NCBI GenBank assembly: GCA_024638915.1
Contig: JAHEJJ010000003.1
Coordinates: 97,241 to 161,240 of the forward strand
Reading direction: 5' to 3'
DNA length: 64,000 nucleotides
Origin: Robiginitalea sp.
GTDB taxonomy: Bacteria; Bacteroidota; Bacteroidia; Flavobacteriales; Flavobacteriaceae
Positions 19,029 through 27,861 of this stretch are shown piece by piece (position 1 is the stretch's first letter; each line of letters begins with the position of its first letter). The notes below the pieces were generated by a model. It worked only from the letters and a program-made list of their open reading frames with translations. It searched no databases and was not told the DNA's origin. A program made the position numbers and the translations under genes.

Positions 19029-20369
19029 ATGAAACTCAAGATATTCGTAATTCTATTACTTACCCTGACCCTTGGTTTGCAAGCTCAGCAAAGGAAATGG
19101 ACTTTGGAAGAATGTGTAACCTATGCGGTGGAAAACAATCTCACGGTGCAACAGTTCGAGCTCGATCTGGAGGATGCCAAGATCGATAAATCGGACGCGA
19201 TCGGTAATTTCTTACCAACGCTCAATGGTCAGTTGAACGCAGCGGTAAATACAGGGCTGTCCTTTGACCCAACAACAAACCAACCGGTAAACGCAACCCA
19301 GTTTACCTCTTCCGGAGTGGTTAGTTCCCAGATCAATCTCTTCGATGGATTGAGCAATGTACATCAATTGAATAGGGCAAAACTCAATGCTATTGCCAAT
19401 CAATACCGCCTCGATGATCTGGTGGATGATATCCGGCTTAATGTGGCCAATTCCTATTTACAGGTATTGTCTAACAAGGAATCCTTAAAGGTGGCCAGGG
19501 CACAATATGTGGTTACTGAACAGGATCTTAAAAGAACAAAGGAACTGGTAGAGTCCGGGGTTGTTCCACGCGGGGATCTGTTGGAAATCGAAGCGACTGC
19601 TGCCAACCAGGAACAGGCCATCGTTAATGGGGAAAGCCTTGTTACCATTGCCCTGATTAACCTGGCCCAGTTATTACAGATCACGGATTATGAAAATTTT
19701 GATGTTGCCGACGAAGAATTCGATGTACCTCTGGCCGAAATATTAGGCAACTCTCCTAAGGAGATTTTTGCTAAAGCGATGGAATTCAGAAATGACATTA
19801 GGTTTTCTCAAGCCAATGTAGAACTTGCAGAGAAGGATCTGTCGATTTCGAAGGCTGGTACTTTCCCGTCATTAGGAGCATTTTTCAATTATAATACGCG
19901 ATATTCCGATAATTTCTTTGACCCGCTTACCGGTTTGGTGATTCCTTTCGATCAGCAGTTATGGATCAATGATGGGGTTTCCTTTGGCGGCCAGATCAGC
20001 ATACCTGTTTTTAACGGGAACAGCATTAAAAACAGTATCAAGAGGTCGAAGATCTCTCTCGAAAAAGCTAAGATGCAGTTCGAGCAAGACAAGTTGGAGT
20101 TGGAAACCACGATCAACCAGGCCTATGTAGATGTCCAGAGTTTTGGCAAGGCCTATGAGGCTGCCGAAAAGACGCTGGAAGCAAGGCAGACCTCATTGGA
20201 CTATGCCAGGGAACGGTATGATGTAGGTCTGATGAATGCATTCGACTATGGCCAGGCACAAGCCAGGCGCGACGATGCGGCAGCCGACGCCATTCGCACC
20301 AAATATGAATATATTTTTCGTATAAAGATCCTGGAGTTCTATTTCGGCCTGCCCATTGTATTAAACTAG
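19029..20369 (+). CDS. TolC-family outer-membrane efflux protein
   Basis: 446 residues with a signal peptide (about 1-20, ending LGLQAQQ). Two OEP repeats, each with a coiled-coil hairpin, are visible (about 30-215 and 240-440), the standard TolC architecture. It is the outer-membrane and periplasmic duct for the pump. It is the only TolC gene in the block and follows adaptor 2 by 44 nt; both adaptors may dock to it. Ends 18 nt before the tsaB ATG. Confidence 0.94.
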   Translation: MKLKIFVILLLTLTLGLQAQQRKWTLEECVTYAVENNLTVQQFELDLEDAKIDKSDAIGNFLPTLNGQLNAAVNTGLSFDPTTNQPVNATQFTSSGVVSSQINLFDGLSNVHQLNRAKLNAIANQYRLDDLVDDIRLNVANSYLQVLSNKESLKVARAQYVVTEQDLKRTKELVESGVVPRGDLLEIEATAANQEQAIVNGESLVTIALINLAQLLQITDYENFDVADEEFDVPLAEILGNSPKEIFAKAMEFRNDIRFSQANVELAEKDLSISKAGTFPSLGAFFNYNTRYSDNFFDPLTGLVIPFDQQLWINDGVSFGGQISIPVFNGNSIKNSIKRSKISLEKAKMQFEQDKLELETTINQAYVDVQSFGKAYEAAEKTLEARQTSLDYARERYDVGLMNAFDYGQAQARRDDAAADAIRTKYEYIFRIKILEFYFGLPIVLN

Positions 20370-20371
20370 GT

Positions 20372-20379
20372 TATCTTTG
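20372..20379 (+). promoter_or_regulatory. -7 box (TATCTTTG) before tsaB
   Basis: Exact TAnnTTTG match eight bases before the tsaB ATG at 20388; no well-spaced TTG -33 element was seen. If used, the tsaB message would have almost no leader, which also argues against the upstream GTG as the start. Confidence 0.4.
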
Positions 20380-20387
20380 TGGCCGTT

Positions 20388-21059
20388 ATGGCCATAATAC
20401 TCAACATCGAAACCGCTACTACCAATTGTTCGGTATCCATCGCACATAAGGGGAAGACCCTATCGTTGATCGAGGAAGACCATGCGCGTTATTCCCACTC
20501 CGAACAGCTGCATCTTTTCATCGAACGCAGTCTGAAAGAGGCAAAAATTCAGCCCACAGACCTCGATGCGGTGGCCGTTAGCAAGGGGCCTGGGTCCTAT
20601 ACCGGTCTTAGAATTGGGGTTTCTACTGCCAAAGGCCTTTGTTACGCCCTCGATATCCCCATGATTTCGATCAGTACACTTGAGAGTATGGCTCAATCGG
20701 TTGATGTCGAAAGTGGTTATATTATTCCATTACTTGATGCACGGCGAATGGAGGTCTATGCTGCCGTGTTTGATCATAATGGTGAATTGATCAAACCTGC
20801 CTGGGCCGAAGTGGTCGATGAAAATTCCTTCTCCGAATTTATGAATGAAAAACCCTTGTACCTGCTTGGCGATGGGGCCATAAAATGCCGGGAAATACTT
20901 CAAGGGCCTCGCTTGAACTATTTTCCAGAGTATCTACCTTCGGCAAAAACCATGTCGGAGATGTCGTATAATGCCTTTAAAAAGGGCCTGTTTGAAAACA
21001 CTGCGTATTTCGAACCCTTCTATTTAAAAGATTTCATCGCAACGAAGTCTAAAAAGTAA
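20388..21059 (+). CDS. tsaB: tRNA threonylcarbamoyladenosine biosynthesis protein TsaB
   Basis: 223 residues from the ATG at 20388. TsaB is the non-catalytic partner of TsaD in the complex that installs t6A37 on ANN-decoding tRNAs. The start AIILNIETATTNCSV, the ASKHA segment SKGPGSYTGLRIG (about 65-77) and AKGLCYALD are family hallmarks. An in-frame GTG three codons earlier (20379) overlaps a -7 promoter box and is less likely the start. The stop codon lies 1 nt from the convergent mscS-type stop, with no terminator between. Confidence 0.93.
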   Translation: MAIILNIETATTNCSVSIAHKGKTLSLIEEDHARYSHSEQLHLFIERSLKEAKIQPTDLDAVAVSKGPGSYTGLRIGVSTAKGLCYALDIPMISISTLESMAQSVDVESGYIIPLLDARRMEVYAAVFDHNGELIKPAWAEVVDENSFSEFMNEKPLYLLGDGAIKCREILQGPRLNYFPEYLPSAKTMSEMSYNAFKKGLFENTAYFEPFYLKDFIATKSKK

Positions 21060-21060
21060 G

Positions 21061-21909
21061 CTATCCGGCAAATTCTCTTTGGGCAGTGCTTTTGGCAGCA
21101 TGAACCTCCAGTTGGGGGAATGGGATTTTGATCTCTGCTTCATCGAATCGATGCTTGAGTGTTTCCAGTGTATGGAAATGCGCATTCCAGAAATCTGCAT
21201 TCTTTGCCCAGAAACGCAGTGTTAACACCACAGAACTGTCGGCCAAAGCATCCACGTAAACCTCTGGTACAGGTTCCTTGAGTATCATATCGTTCTCCGA
21301 GCATATTTCAAGCAGGATTTGTTTGGCCATTTTGATATCGGAATCATAGCTGATACCCACATTGATCTTGTCTCTCCGGACTTCTTCGGCGTTATAGTTG
21401 ACAATATTATTGTTCGAAAGGGGACCGTTTGGCACGATGGCGACCTGGTTTCCGAAGGTGGTGAGTTTTGTGGTGAAGATCGTAATTTCCTTAACCGTAC
21501 CATCGATACCCTGTGCGGAAATAAAATCACCGACTTTAAAAGGTTTAAAGACAAAAATCAATATCCCACCTGCAAAATTGGAAAGAGAGCCTTGTAAGGC
21601 GAGCCCTATGGCGATGCCCGCCGAGGCCAGAATAGCGATCAGAGAGGAAGTTTTCACGCCTAGTTGAGTGATCACCAATACAATAAGAATAACTTTCAAA
21701 GTTACCCTGATCAGGCTATATAAGAAAGATTCCAGAGTGGGGTCGTAGTCCACTCTGTCAAAATAGCGTTTTAATATACGAGACACTAGTCCAATTATCC
21801 AAAGGCCTGCAAGAAGTATAATCATGGCCATAACGAGATCTGGAGCAATGCTCCAGAACCATTCAACCGCCTTGTCTACATGTACCTGGTAATTCCCAAA
21901 TTTTTCCAT
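21061..21909 (-). CDS. MscS-family small-conductance mechanosensitive channel
   Basis: 282 residues. Three hydrophobic helices (about 20-43, 62-84, 88-112), the third being the glycine/alanine-rich pore helix (SLIAILASAGIAIGLALQGSL, about 88-108), followed by the beta domain starting NFAGGILIFVFKPFKVGDFI and the C-terminal alpha/beta domain. Such channels release solutes on hypo-osmotic shock. A good promoter lies immediately upstream (21928-21957). It converges on tsaB with a 1-nt gap between stop codons. Length matches E. coli MscS (286). Confidence 0.94.
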   Translation of the reverse strand: MEKFGNYQVHVDKAVEWFWSIAPDLVMAMIILLAGLWIIGLVSRILKRYFDRVDYDPTLESFLYSLIRVTLKVILIVLVITQLGVKTSSLIAILASAGIAIGLALQGSLSNFAGGILIFVFKPFKVGDFISAQGIDGTVKEITIFTTKLTTFGNQVAIVPNGPLSNNNIVNYNAEEVRRDKINVGISYDSDIKMAKQILLEICSENDMILKEPVPEVYVDALADSSVVLTLRFWAKNADFWNAHFHTLETLKHRFDEAEIKIPFPQLEVHAAKSTAQREFAG

Positions 21910-21927
21910 AACTCAAATTTTCTTCTG

Positions 21928-21957
21928 CAAATTTAGTGAAGATTTATGGAGTTTCAA
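21928..21957 (-). promoter_or_regulatory. Promoter for the mscS-type gene
   Basis: Read on the minus strand: TTG at 21957-21955, 19-nt spacer, TAAATTTG at 21935-21928, a perfect -7 box 18 nt before the ATG at 21909. Confidence 0.65.
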
Positions 21958-21970
21958 GACCTTGTTGAAT

Positions 21971-24088
21971 TCAGTTTCCTTTGCCTGCGGCCAGCTGCTC
22001 CAAAGCTTCATCTATCGATTCCACCGGTAATTTACAACTGCCGTTTTCACATATATAAAACAGTGTACTTCCTTGTTTATAACGGTTTTTCAGCAATCCT
22101 ATACTTCCATTTTCCGATGTGGCTGTAATAATACTGTTGGGAAGATAATTATGCTGTAGTTCTCTGGCCTTGTTTAAAAATTCGTCTCCTACAATAGCAA
22201 TTTCATAAAAAGGAGAAGAATGATATAATATGCTATTCAACCAGTTGGCATGGCTCTCCGGGTGGTCCATAATCCTCTTTTGCATTTGCAAGGTCATTCT
22301 AAGAGCTATTTTGTCAAAATCAGACTCCAGAAAGAATCGGGAAAGTTTAAAGAGGTTATTGCACATTATGGAATTGGAAGCAGGGATTACGTTGTCTGTT
22401 GTTTCAAGTGTTCGGCGGATGGTGAATTCCTCATTTTTTGAACTAAAGAAGAACAGTCCGCTATTATCATCATAATAGTTTCGGAGACATTGTTCGGCCA
22501 GCTCCTTGGCCGTGAACAACCATTTTTCTTCAAAGCTGACCTCGTATAATCCTAAATAGCCATCGATCAGAGCAGCATAGTCTTCCAGATAACCTGCGAT
22601 GCTGCTTTTGCCTTCTTTGTGGTTATGGTACAGACCATCTGGTTGCCGTAGAAAGTTTTTTTGAAGGAAAATGGCGTTTTGTCGGGCCAGATTGAGATAT
22701 TTCTCATCACCGAGGAATCTGTAAGCATCGGTGAGCCCTTTCAGCATCAGGCCATTCCAGGAACAAAGGATCTTGTCATCGAGTCTGGGTCTACTTCTTT
22801 TGGCTCTTTCAGCCAACAATAGTTCACGGCAGTTTTCTATCTTTTTCAGAAGATCCCCTTCGCTAATCTGATTTTTTTGGGCAACTTCCGAATCAGCTAA
22901 ATCCCTTATCAGTACGTAATTACCATTTTCCCACAGACCATAGCTGTTGATGTTAAAATAATCTTTGAAAAGCGGAAAGAGATCGCCGAGGATATTCTCC
23001 AGCTCTTTTTCCTTCCAGACATAATAGGCCCCTTCTTCCAGCTTGCCCTCATCGTCGAGACTGTCTGCGTCCAGAGAGGAGTAAAATCCGCCTTCATCAC
23101 TCATTAATTCGTCTACCAGGAACGCTATGGTCCTGCGCACCACATCGGCATATAACTCATTTCCAGTCTGCCCATAGGCCTTGGCATAAACGCTGGTGAG
23201 AAGAGCATTGTCGTACAGCATCTTTTCGAAATGAGGAACGTGCCATCGGGTATCCACAGAATAGCGCGCGAATCCACCACCGATCTGGTCAAAGACCCCT
23301 CCATAGGCCATCCTGGTTAATGTGGTGTTGAAATAGTCATCGATAGCCTCATCCTTACTGATCCAGGCATAGTGCAAAAGGAAGTCGAGATTTACCGGCA
23401 TCATGAATTTCGGAGCACGGTTATACCCACCCTTTTTGGTGTCGAAGTGCCGGGACCACTTACCTACAAGATCTTTTAGTTCTTCTGACGACATGATGCC
23501 TGTGGCTGCTTCCTCGGAAACCAGGTTAATTTGCCGTATACCTTTGGCAAGATCTGTCGCGTAGTTTTCTATTTTTTCGGGATCTTCTCTGTACAATTTC
23601 GCAAGTTGCTCCAGTGCGCGGATCCACTGCTCCTTTTTAACATAGGTAGCCCCCCAGAACGGGCGTCCATCGGGCAAGGCGACTATATTCAATGGCCATC
23701 CTCCCTGACCGGTCATCATCTGGAGAGCATCCATATAGATATGATCTACATCGGGTCGCTCCTCCCGATCAACCTTTATATTGATAAAATGGGTGTTCAT
23801 AGTTCCTGCTACCTCTTCGTCCTCAAAACACTCCCTTTCCATTACATGGCACCAATGACAGGCCGCATATCCAATGCTGATCAGGAGTAGTTTATTCTCT
23901 TTTCTGGCTTTTTCAAGCACTTCCGGTTTCCACGCGAACCAATCTACAGGATTATGGGCGTGTTGAAGTAAATAAGGACTAGATTCTTGTATCAACCCGT
24001 TGGTAAATCGATGGATCATATCCCTGGGATTTTGTGAAAAAACGGTCAGTGAGCATAAAAGCACAGCCCATTTACCGGAAGTTTTCAT
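21971..24088 (-). CDS. DUF255 thioredoxin-domain protein (YyaL/SPATA20 family)
   Basis: 705 residues. The N-terminal DUF255 thioredoxin-like domain (about 25-185) contains NPVDW (46-50) and the CHWC active-site motif (Cys77, Cys80) followed by [10 protein letters not shown]; the rest is an alpha/alpha six-barrel domain with [17 protein letters not shown] (about 270) and glycosidase-like repeats. The cellular role of this family is not established. The start used here gives a hydrophobic, signal-like N-terminus (about 1-18); starting at Met24 ([11 protein letters not shown]) would give a cytosolic protein like most homologues, so the location is uncertain. Monocistronic. Confidence 0.9.
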   Translation of the reverse strand: MKTSGKWAVLLCSLTVFSQNPRDMIHRFTNGLIQESSPYLLQHAHNPVDWFAWKPEVLEKARKENKLLLISIGYAACHWCHVMERECFEDEEVAGTMNTHFINIKVDREERPDVDHIYMDALQMMTGQGGWPLNIVALPDGRPFWGATYVKKEQWIRALEQLAKLYREDPEKIENYATDLAKGIRQINLVSEEAATGIMSSEELKDLVGKWSRHFDTKKGGYNRAPKFMMPVNLDFLLHYAWISKDEAIDDYFNTTLTRMAYGGVFDQIGGGFARYSVDTRWHVPHFEKMLYDNALLTSVYAKAYGQTGNELYADVVRRTIAFLVDELMSDEGGFYSSLDADSLDDEGKLEEGAYYVWKEKELENILGDLFPLFKDYFNINSYGLWENGNYVLIRDLADSEVAQKNQISEGDLLKKIENCRELLLAERAKRSRPRLDDKILCSWNGLMLKGLTDAYRFLGDEKYLNLARQNAIFLQKNFLRQPDGLYHNHKEGKSSIAGYLEDYAALIDGYLGLYEVSFEEKWLFTAKELAEQCLRNYYDDNSGLFFFSSKNEEFTIRRTLETTDNVIPASNSIMCNNLFKLSRFFLESDFDKIALRMTLQMQKRIMDHPESHANWLNSILYHSSPFYEIAIVGDEFLNKARELQHNYLPNSIITATSENGSIGLLKNRYKQGSTLFYICENGSCKLPVESIDEALEQLAAGKGN

Positions 24089-24109
24089 CTTATAAAATAA
24101 AGTTTATGT

Positions 24110-24135
24110 AAAAAAAAAGCGCCCGCAGGCGCTTT
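24110..24135 (-). terminator. Intrinsic terminator after the dodecin gene
   Basis: 8-bp stem AAAGCGCC / GGCGCTTT (24116-24123 with 24128-24135) with loop CGCA; on the minus strand it is followed by a run of U (A-run 24110-24118 on the plus strand). It lies 21 nt after the dodecin stop. Confidence 0.9.
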
Positions 24136-24155
24136 ACATCGTAGCAAGGGCGCTA

Positions 24156-24356
24156 TCAGACCACCTCAAAAGTGATCTTGACATTTACCCTGTATTCCGC
24201 AATTTTGCCATTGTCTACAGTAGCGCTTTGTTCGCTGACATAAACAGAACGGATTTTGTTGACAGATTTTGCAGCTTGTGCCACAGCGTTTTGAGCGGCA
24301 TCTTCCCAGCTTTCACTGGAATTTGCCATGATCTCTATAACTTTTAATACAGACAT
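24156..24356 (-). CDS. Dodecin family protein
   Basis: 66 residues, typical dodecin length. Dodecins form dodecameric hollow spheres that bind flavins (or other small ligands) in the cytosol. The pattern VLKVIEIMANSSESWEDAAQ followed by VNKIRSVYVSEQSATV and a final YRVNVKITFEV matches the family. The usual flavin-stacking Trp (around position 36 of halophilic/Thermus dodecins) is here a Ser/Val region (RSVYVSEQ), so the ligand may differ; that is inference. A strong terminator follows. Confidence 0.93.
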   Translation of the reverse strand: MSVLKVIEIMANSSESWEDAAQNAVAQAAKSVNKIRSVYVSEQSATVDNGKIAEYRVNVKITFEVV

Positions 24357-24426
24357 GAATACTATTTTTTTGGTTTAGCTTAAAGGTAGTGAATCCTCCT
24401 AAATTTGGCTAATAAAGTCAACGAAA

Positions 24427-25326
24427 TCAACCATTAATCGCCACCACTTCTCCGACCTTATCGCCCAGCATATTTTTAAGCATGGTTTCAATGCCATTTC
24501 TCAGGGTAAAGGTAGAAGAGGGGCAACCGCTGCAAGCCCCCTGGAGGATAACGTTGACCGTTTTGCTTTCGGGTTCATAAGACTGGAAAAGGATATTTCC
24601 TCCGTCGCTTGCAACAGCGGGCTTTACATATTCGTCCAGGATATTTATAATCTCCAGAGAAGTGGAATCCATATCGGTATGGTCCGAAGCCGAATTTTGT
24701 GCCTGATGGCCGATCTTCTCAGCTTTATCCGAAACGACGGTTTTTCCTGAAGCCAAAAACTCCCTTATCATTTCTCTTAGCTCCATGGTAATATCCTCCC
24801 ATGTGGCCACCTCATATTTGGTCACGGAGATATAATTCTCATCGAGAAAGACCTCTTTAACATAAGACAGACCAAATAGTTGGGAAGCCAGGGCCGATTC
24901 ACTTGCCTCATCAATATTTTTGAATTCGAACATGGCGGGTACGATCTTTCGGTTGGCTACAAACTTCATTACGGCTGGATTGGGGGTTACCTCTGCATAA
25001 ACCGTAGTGGCGATCTTAGTAGATTTTTCATCTTCAAGGATCAATGGAGCCCCCGAATTCAGATATTCCACCAATTGCTGGGCCACCTCGTCTTTCACGT
25101 CATCCCATTCCACGATATCGAATCGTTCCAGGGCGATAAAATTCCCGGAAATGTACACTGTTTTTATAAACGGCAGGTAGAAAAGCTGCTGCGCTAGCGG
25201 TGAATTCTTCGCTTCGTCTATGTTTTTATACTCATAATTTCCTGCTTCAATCAGAAAATCATTCGCCTCAAATTTGAGGACGGCCGGATTAGTAGTTTTT
25301 TTAACCGTGATATGGAACTCTTTCAT
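24427..25326 (-). CDS. NifU-family iron-sulfur scaffold with duplicated Nfu_N domain
   Basis: 299 residues from the ATG at 25326. Two consecutive Nfu N-terminal domains (about 4-80 and 100-175, each with an NPAVxKFxAN core and a central NIDEA segment) precede a C-terminal NifU domain with GACSGCPSSTFTLRNGIE (Cys265, Cys268), which binds a Fe-S cluster for transfer to target proteins. An upstream start at 25356 would lie beyond a -7 promoter box (TATTTTTG, 25349-25342), so the 25326 start, giving MKEFHITV, is preferred. Monocistronic. Confidence 0.92.
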   Translation of the reverse strand: MKEFHITVKKTTNPAVLKFEANDFLIEAGNYEYKNIDEAKNSPLAQQLFYLPFIKTVYISGNFIALERFDIVEWDDVKDEVAQQLVEYLNSGAPLILEDEKSTKIATTVYAEVTPNPAVMKFVANRKIVPAMFEFKNIDEASESALASQLFGLSYVKEVFLDENYISVTKYEVATWEDITMELREMIREFLASGKTVVSDKAEKIGHQAQNSASDHTDMDSTSLEIINILDEYVKPAVASDGGNILFQSYEPESKTVNVILQGACSGCPSSTFTLRNGIETMLKNMLGDKVGEVVAING

Positions 25327-25341
25327 ATGCATCAATTTATG

Positions 25342-25349
25342 CAAAAATA
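25342..25349 (-). promoter_or_regulatory. -7 box for the NifU-type gene
   Basis: TATTTTTG on the minus strand, 15 nt before the chosen ATG (25326). No TTG was found at the expected -33 distance, so confidence is limited; it mainly helps decide the start codon. Confidence 0.4.
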
Positions 25350-25449
25350 CAACCATTTTCTGAGCTTATAAGGATATACTAAAGCTCTCTTTCATCCGTT
25401 ATACATTATATTTAAGACAATCAATAACTAAGTACCCCAATCTTTCTAG

Positions 25450-26448
25450 ATGAAAAATCGGCTGATCCTTCTCTTTTCTATCTTCTGTTTTAGTCTATTG
25501 AGTAACGCACAGGAAGGACTTCCGGTCTATTTCGACTATCTCGCTGATAATTATTATCTGGTGCATCCTTCAATGGCAGGAATAGGAGAAGGTGGTAAAA
25601 TACGTTTAACAGCCAGAAAGCAGTGGTTTAGTGTAGATGAAGCTCCCAGTTTGCAAACCCTGAGTGCACATTTCAGAATACCCGACACCAGGAGTGGGGT
25701 AGGCGCCATAATTTTTAACGATGCGAACGGTTACCATTCACAAACCGGATTAAAACTGACTTATGCGCATCATCTGCCTTTCGGGGAGGATTTTAGAATT
25801 CTCAATCAGCTTTCGCTGGGTCTTAGCGCAGGATTTATCCAGAGTAGACTGGATGAAAGTGAATTTGTGTCTGTAATACCGGACCCCATTATTGGAGGAG
25901 GACAAAACAATGCGAGTTATTTCAATGTCGATATGGGGGCGTCGTATAACTATATGGAGTTCTATACTCATGTTACCATACTCAATCTCCTGGGAAGTGG
26001 AAGGGATCTGTATACAGCCATCGAATTTGATAATCTGCGGAGGTACCTGGTACAGGTGGGTTATATATTTGGCAAATCTTCCGTGCGCATAGAACCTTCT
26101 GTTTTGTTCCAACTAACCGAATTTACCGAAGAAGAAACAGTCGATATCAATGCAAAAGTTTACAAAGATGTCAGCTTTGGCACCATTTGGGCAGGACTAT
26201 CCTATAGAAGAAGTTTCGATGGCGCCCAATTCCAGACCGACGGTTCTTTTGGAGAACAACGGCTTCAACTGTTCACCCCCATAGTAGGCGTCAATGTTAA
26301 TCGTTTTATGTTTTCCTACAACTATTCGTACCAGTCTGGTGACATTAGATTGGATAATGGAGGATTTCACCAGATCACCCTGGGTTATGATTTCGGGCCG
26401 GAGCGTGAAAATCGCTATGATTGTTTTTGTCCTTCCGCGAATTATTAA
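25450..26448 (+). CDS. PorP/SprF family type IX secretion outer-membrane protein
   Basis: 332 residues with a signal peptide (about 1-20, ...SLLSNAQEG). The first mature segment LPVYFDYLADNYYLVHPSMAGIGEGGKIRL is the PorP/SprF entry pattern, and the rest is an aromatic beta-barrel ending in GYDFGPERENRYDCFCPSANY. Members sit in the outer membrane, and one partner is typically paired with each type B-domain surface protein. No T9SS substrate gene adjoins this copy. The C-terminal Cys-x-Cys tail is after the last barrel strand. A hairpin terminator shared with the convergent vWA gene follows. Confidence 0.92.
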   Translation: MKNRLILLFSIFCFSLLSNAQEGLPVYFDYLADNYYLVHPSMAGIGEGGKIRLTARKQWFSVDEAPSLQTLSAHFRIPDTRSGVGAIIFNDANGYHSQTGLKLTYAHHLPFGEDFRILNQLSLGLSAGFIQSRLDESEFVSVIPDPIIGGGQNNASYFNVDMGASYNYMEFYTHVTILNLLGSGRDLYTAIEFDNLRRYLVQVGYIFGKSSVRIEPSVLFQLTEFTEEETVDINAKVYKDVSFGTIWAGLSYRRSFDGAQFQTDGSFGEQRLQLFTPIVGVNVNRFMFSYNYSYQSGDIRLDNGGFHQITLGYDFGPERENRYDCFCPSANY

Positions 26449-26458
26449 GCATTTAAAA

Positions 26459-26484
26459 TGCCCACCGATGATCATCGGCAGGCA
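26459..26484. terminator. Hairpin between convergent PorP and vWA genes
   Basis: A 14-nt perfect palindrome CCGATGATCATCGG (26465-26478) is extended by TGCC / GGCA (26459-26462 with 26481-26484) across a small internal loop, with AT-rich flanks on both sides. It lies between convergent stop codons and could act in both directions. Confidence 0.6.
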
Positions 26485-26489
26485 ATTCT

Positions 26490-27650
26490 TTATTTATTTT
26501 CCCAGTTAAAATTTTTCCGCGACGCCTGTTTTTTGATCGCATTTAACATGGCGCTTTCAAGTTCCCCTTGTTGTTCTTTTTGATTTTGGGCGAGGAAGGA
26601 CTGGCGTTTTGCGTCTAATTCCCGGATTTCCTTTTGTATTTGTTCGCGTTCAGCCTTATTAGACGCGATATGGGCTTCCAGTTCCTTGTCGGATTTAGAG
26701 CGCAATTCTGAAGGCAAATGCTCTCGCTTTACCTCGCCGACATCGAAATCCTCGTCTTCGGCTGCATCAACAAGGTCCCAGGACGAATTTTTATAGTATC
26801 CAGAGCTTTTACTGACAGCGCGTTTAACGGCCACAGCTTCTTCCAGTTCCATAGCATTGGCATCCTGGGCAGATTGGTTGGCCATTCTGGCCGTCCCTTG
26901 ATATCCGTAGGAAATATAGGTATTGTTTAGCTTCTTGTTCAGTCTGATAATAATCTCATCATAGGGTGTGGGTACATGTACAATCTTCCTGTTATGATCG
27001 ATAGCCATATATTCACCTCCGGTGAGTCGGGCTCCTTTCTGCCATTCCGTCTGAATACCTTGTTGGTAATCCCCACAGAAAATCGTATTGACCACGATAT
27101 CCATTTCCCTGGCCTGACTTACGGCATCACGATAGTCTAGTTTTCCCTGGGTAAAAGGCTCATTTCCTGCGATGAAGATCATCCTTAAATGATCTGGATT
27201 TTTATTCCAGTCGAGCTGTTCTATTGAAGTATGGATCACCTGTCCGCAATACTCCTCACCCCCGTTTGTGGTAAGTGAGAAGAGCTTCTGCGATATTTCG
27301 TCCAGGTCAGCGCTAAATCCCAGTACCTGTTGTATATAGCCTTCTCTGGATGAGAGATCATTATTTCCATACTGGTAGAGGGCAATTTCTAAGCTGGGGC
27401 TTTTACGATGACTACATCTGGCATAGGTAAATTCGTTGACGATATCCCACAACTGGGCTTTCGCCTGGTTGATAAGTCCGTCCATACTGTTGCTGGTATC
27501 GAGCAAAAGGGCGATTTGTACTTTGTTATCGTGTACAAGACTGTTATTTTGATACGTTTCTATGATATCTAAATAGGGAACTGTTGCCGTAGAATCAGAT
27601 GAATTCAGGCCTAGTAAGCCTAGAATTACTAAGGTGAGGAGCGATTTCAT
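26490..27650 (-). CDS. Secreted von Willebrand factor A-domain protein
   Basis: 386 residues. Signal peptide about 1-20, then a vWA domain (about 43-235) with the MIDAS motif DTSNSMD (residues 51-57), a conserved Thr and Gly-Asp segments, and a C-terminal Lys/Glu-rich coiled region (about 310-386) with many SKSDKELEAHIASNKAEREQ-type heptads. The protein is likely periplasmic or cell-surface and binds a partner through a metal site. Specific function not recognised. The domain resembles CoxE/YfbK-type vWA proteins only at the fold level. It is monocistronic and convergent with the PorP gene. Confidence 0.85.
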   Translation of the reverse strand: MKSLLTLVILGLLGLNSSDSTATVPYLDIIETYQNNSLVHDNKVQIALLLDTSNSMDGLINQAKAQLWDIVNEFTYARCSHRKSPSLEIALYQYGNNDLSSREGYIQQVLGFSADLDEISQKLFSLTTNGGEEYCGQVIHTSIEQLDWNKNPDHLRMIFIAGNEPFTQGKLDYRDAVSQAREMDIVVNTIFCGDYQQGIQTEWQKGARLTGGEYMAIDHNRKIVHVPTPYDEIIIRLNKKLNNTYISYGYQGTARMANQSAQDANAMELEEAVAVKRAVSKSSGYYKNSSWDLVDAAEDEDFDVGEVKREHLPSELRSKSDKELEAHIASNKAEREQIQKEIRELDAKRQSFLAQNQKEQQGELESAMLNAIKKQASRKNFNWENK

Positions 27651-27861
27651 ATTGTCTTTTTTTAGAGTTATTTGTAATAAAAGTAGACTCGCTTAGACTT
27701 CAATAAAAACCGAAATGAGCAAAGTGGCCGTTTGGGTGAGCCAGGGAGAGCAGCTAGTTCGTAAACGCCTAAAAACCTATTATTTATAGCTGTCTCCATG
27801 GCTTTGACGATTTTTTATTGCAACTTAAAACAACTAAGTTTACCGGGATTTATACATAACT

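Noticed and set aside
20379..20387. GTG upstream start for tsaB
   Set aside because: It overlaps a -7 promoter box and TsaB proteins begin at the MAIILNIE segment, the ATG at 20388.
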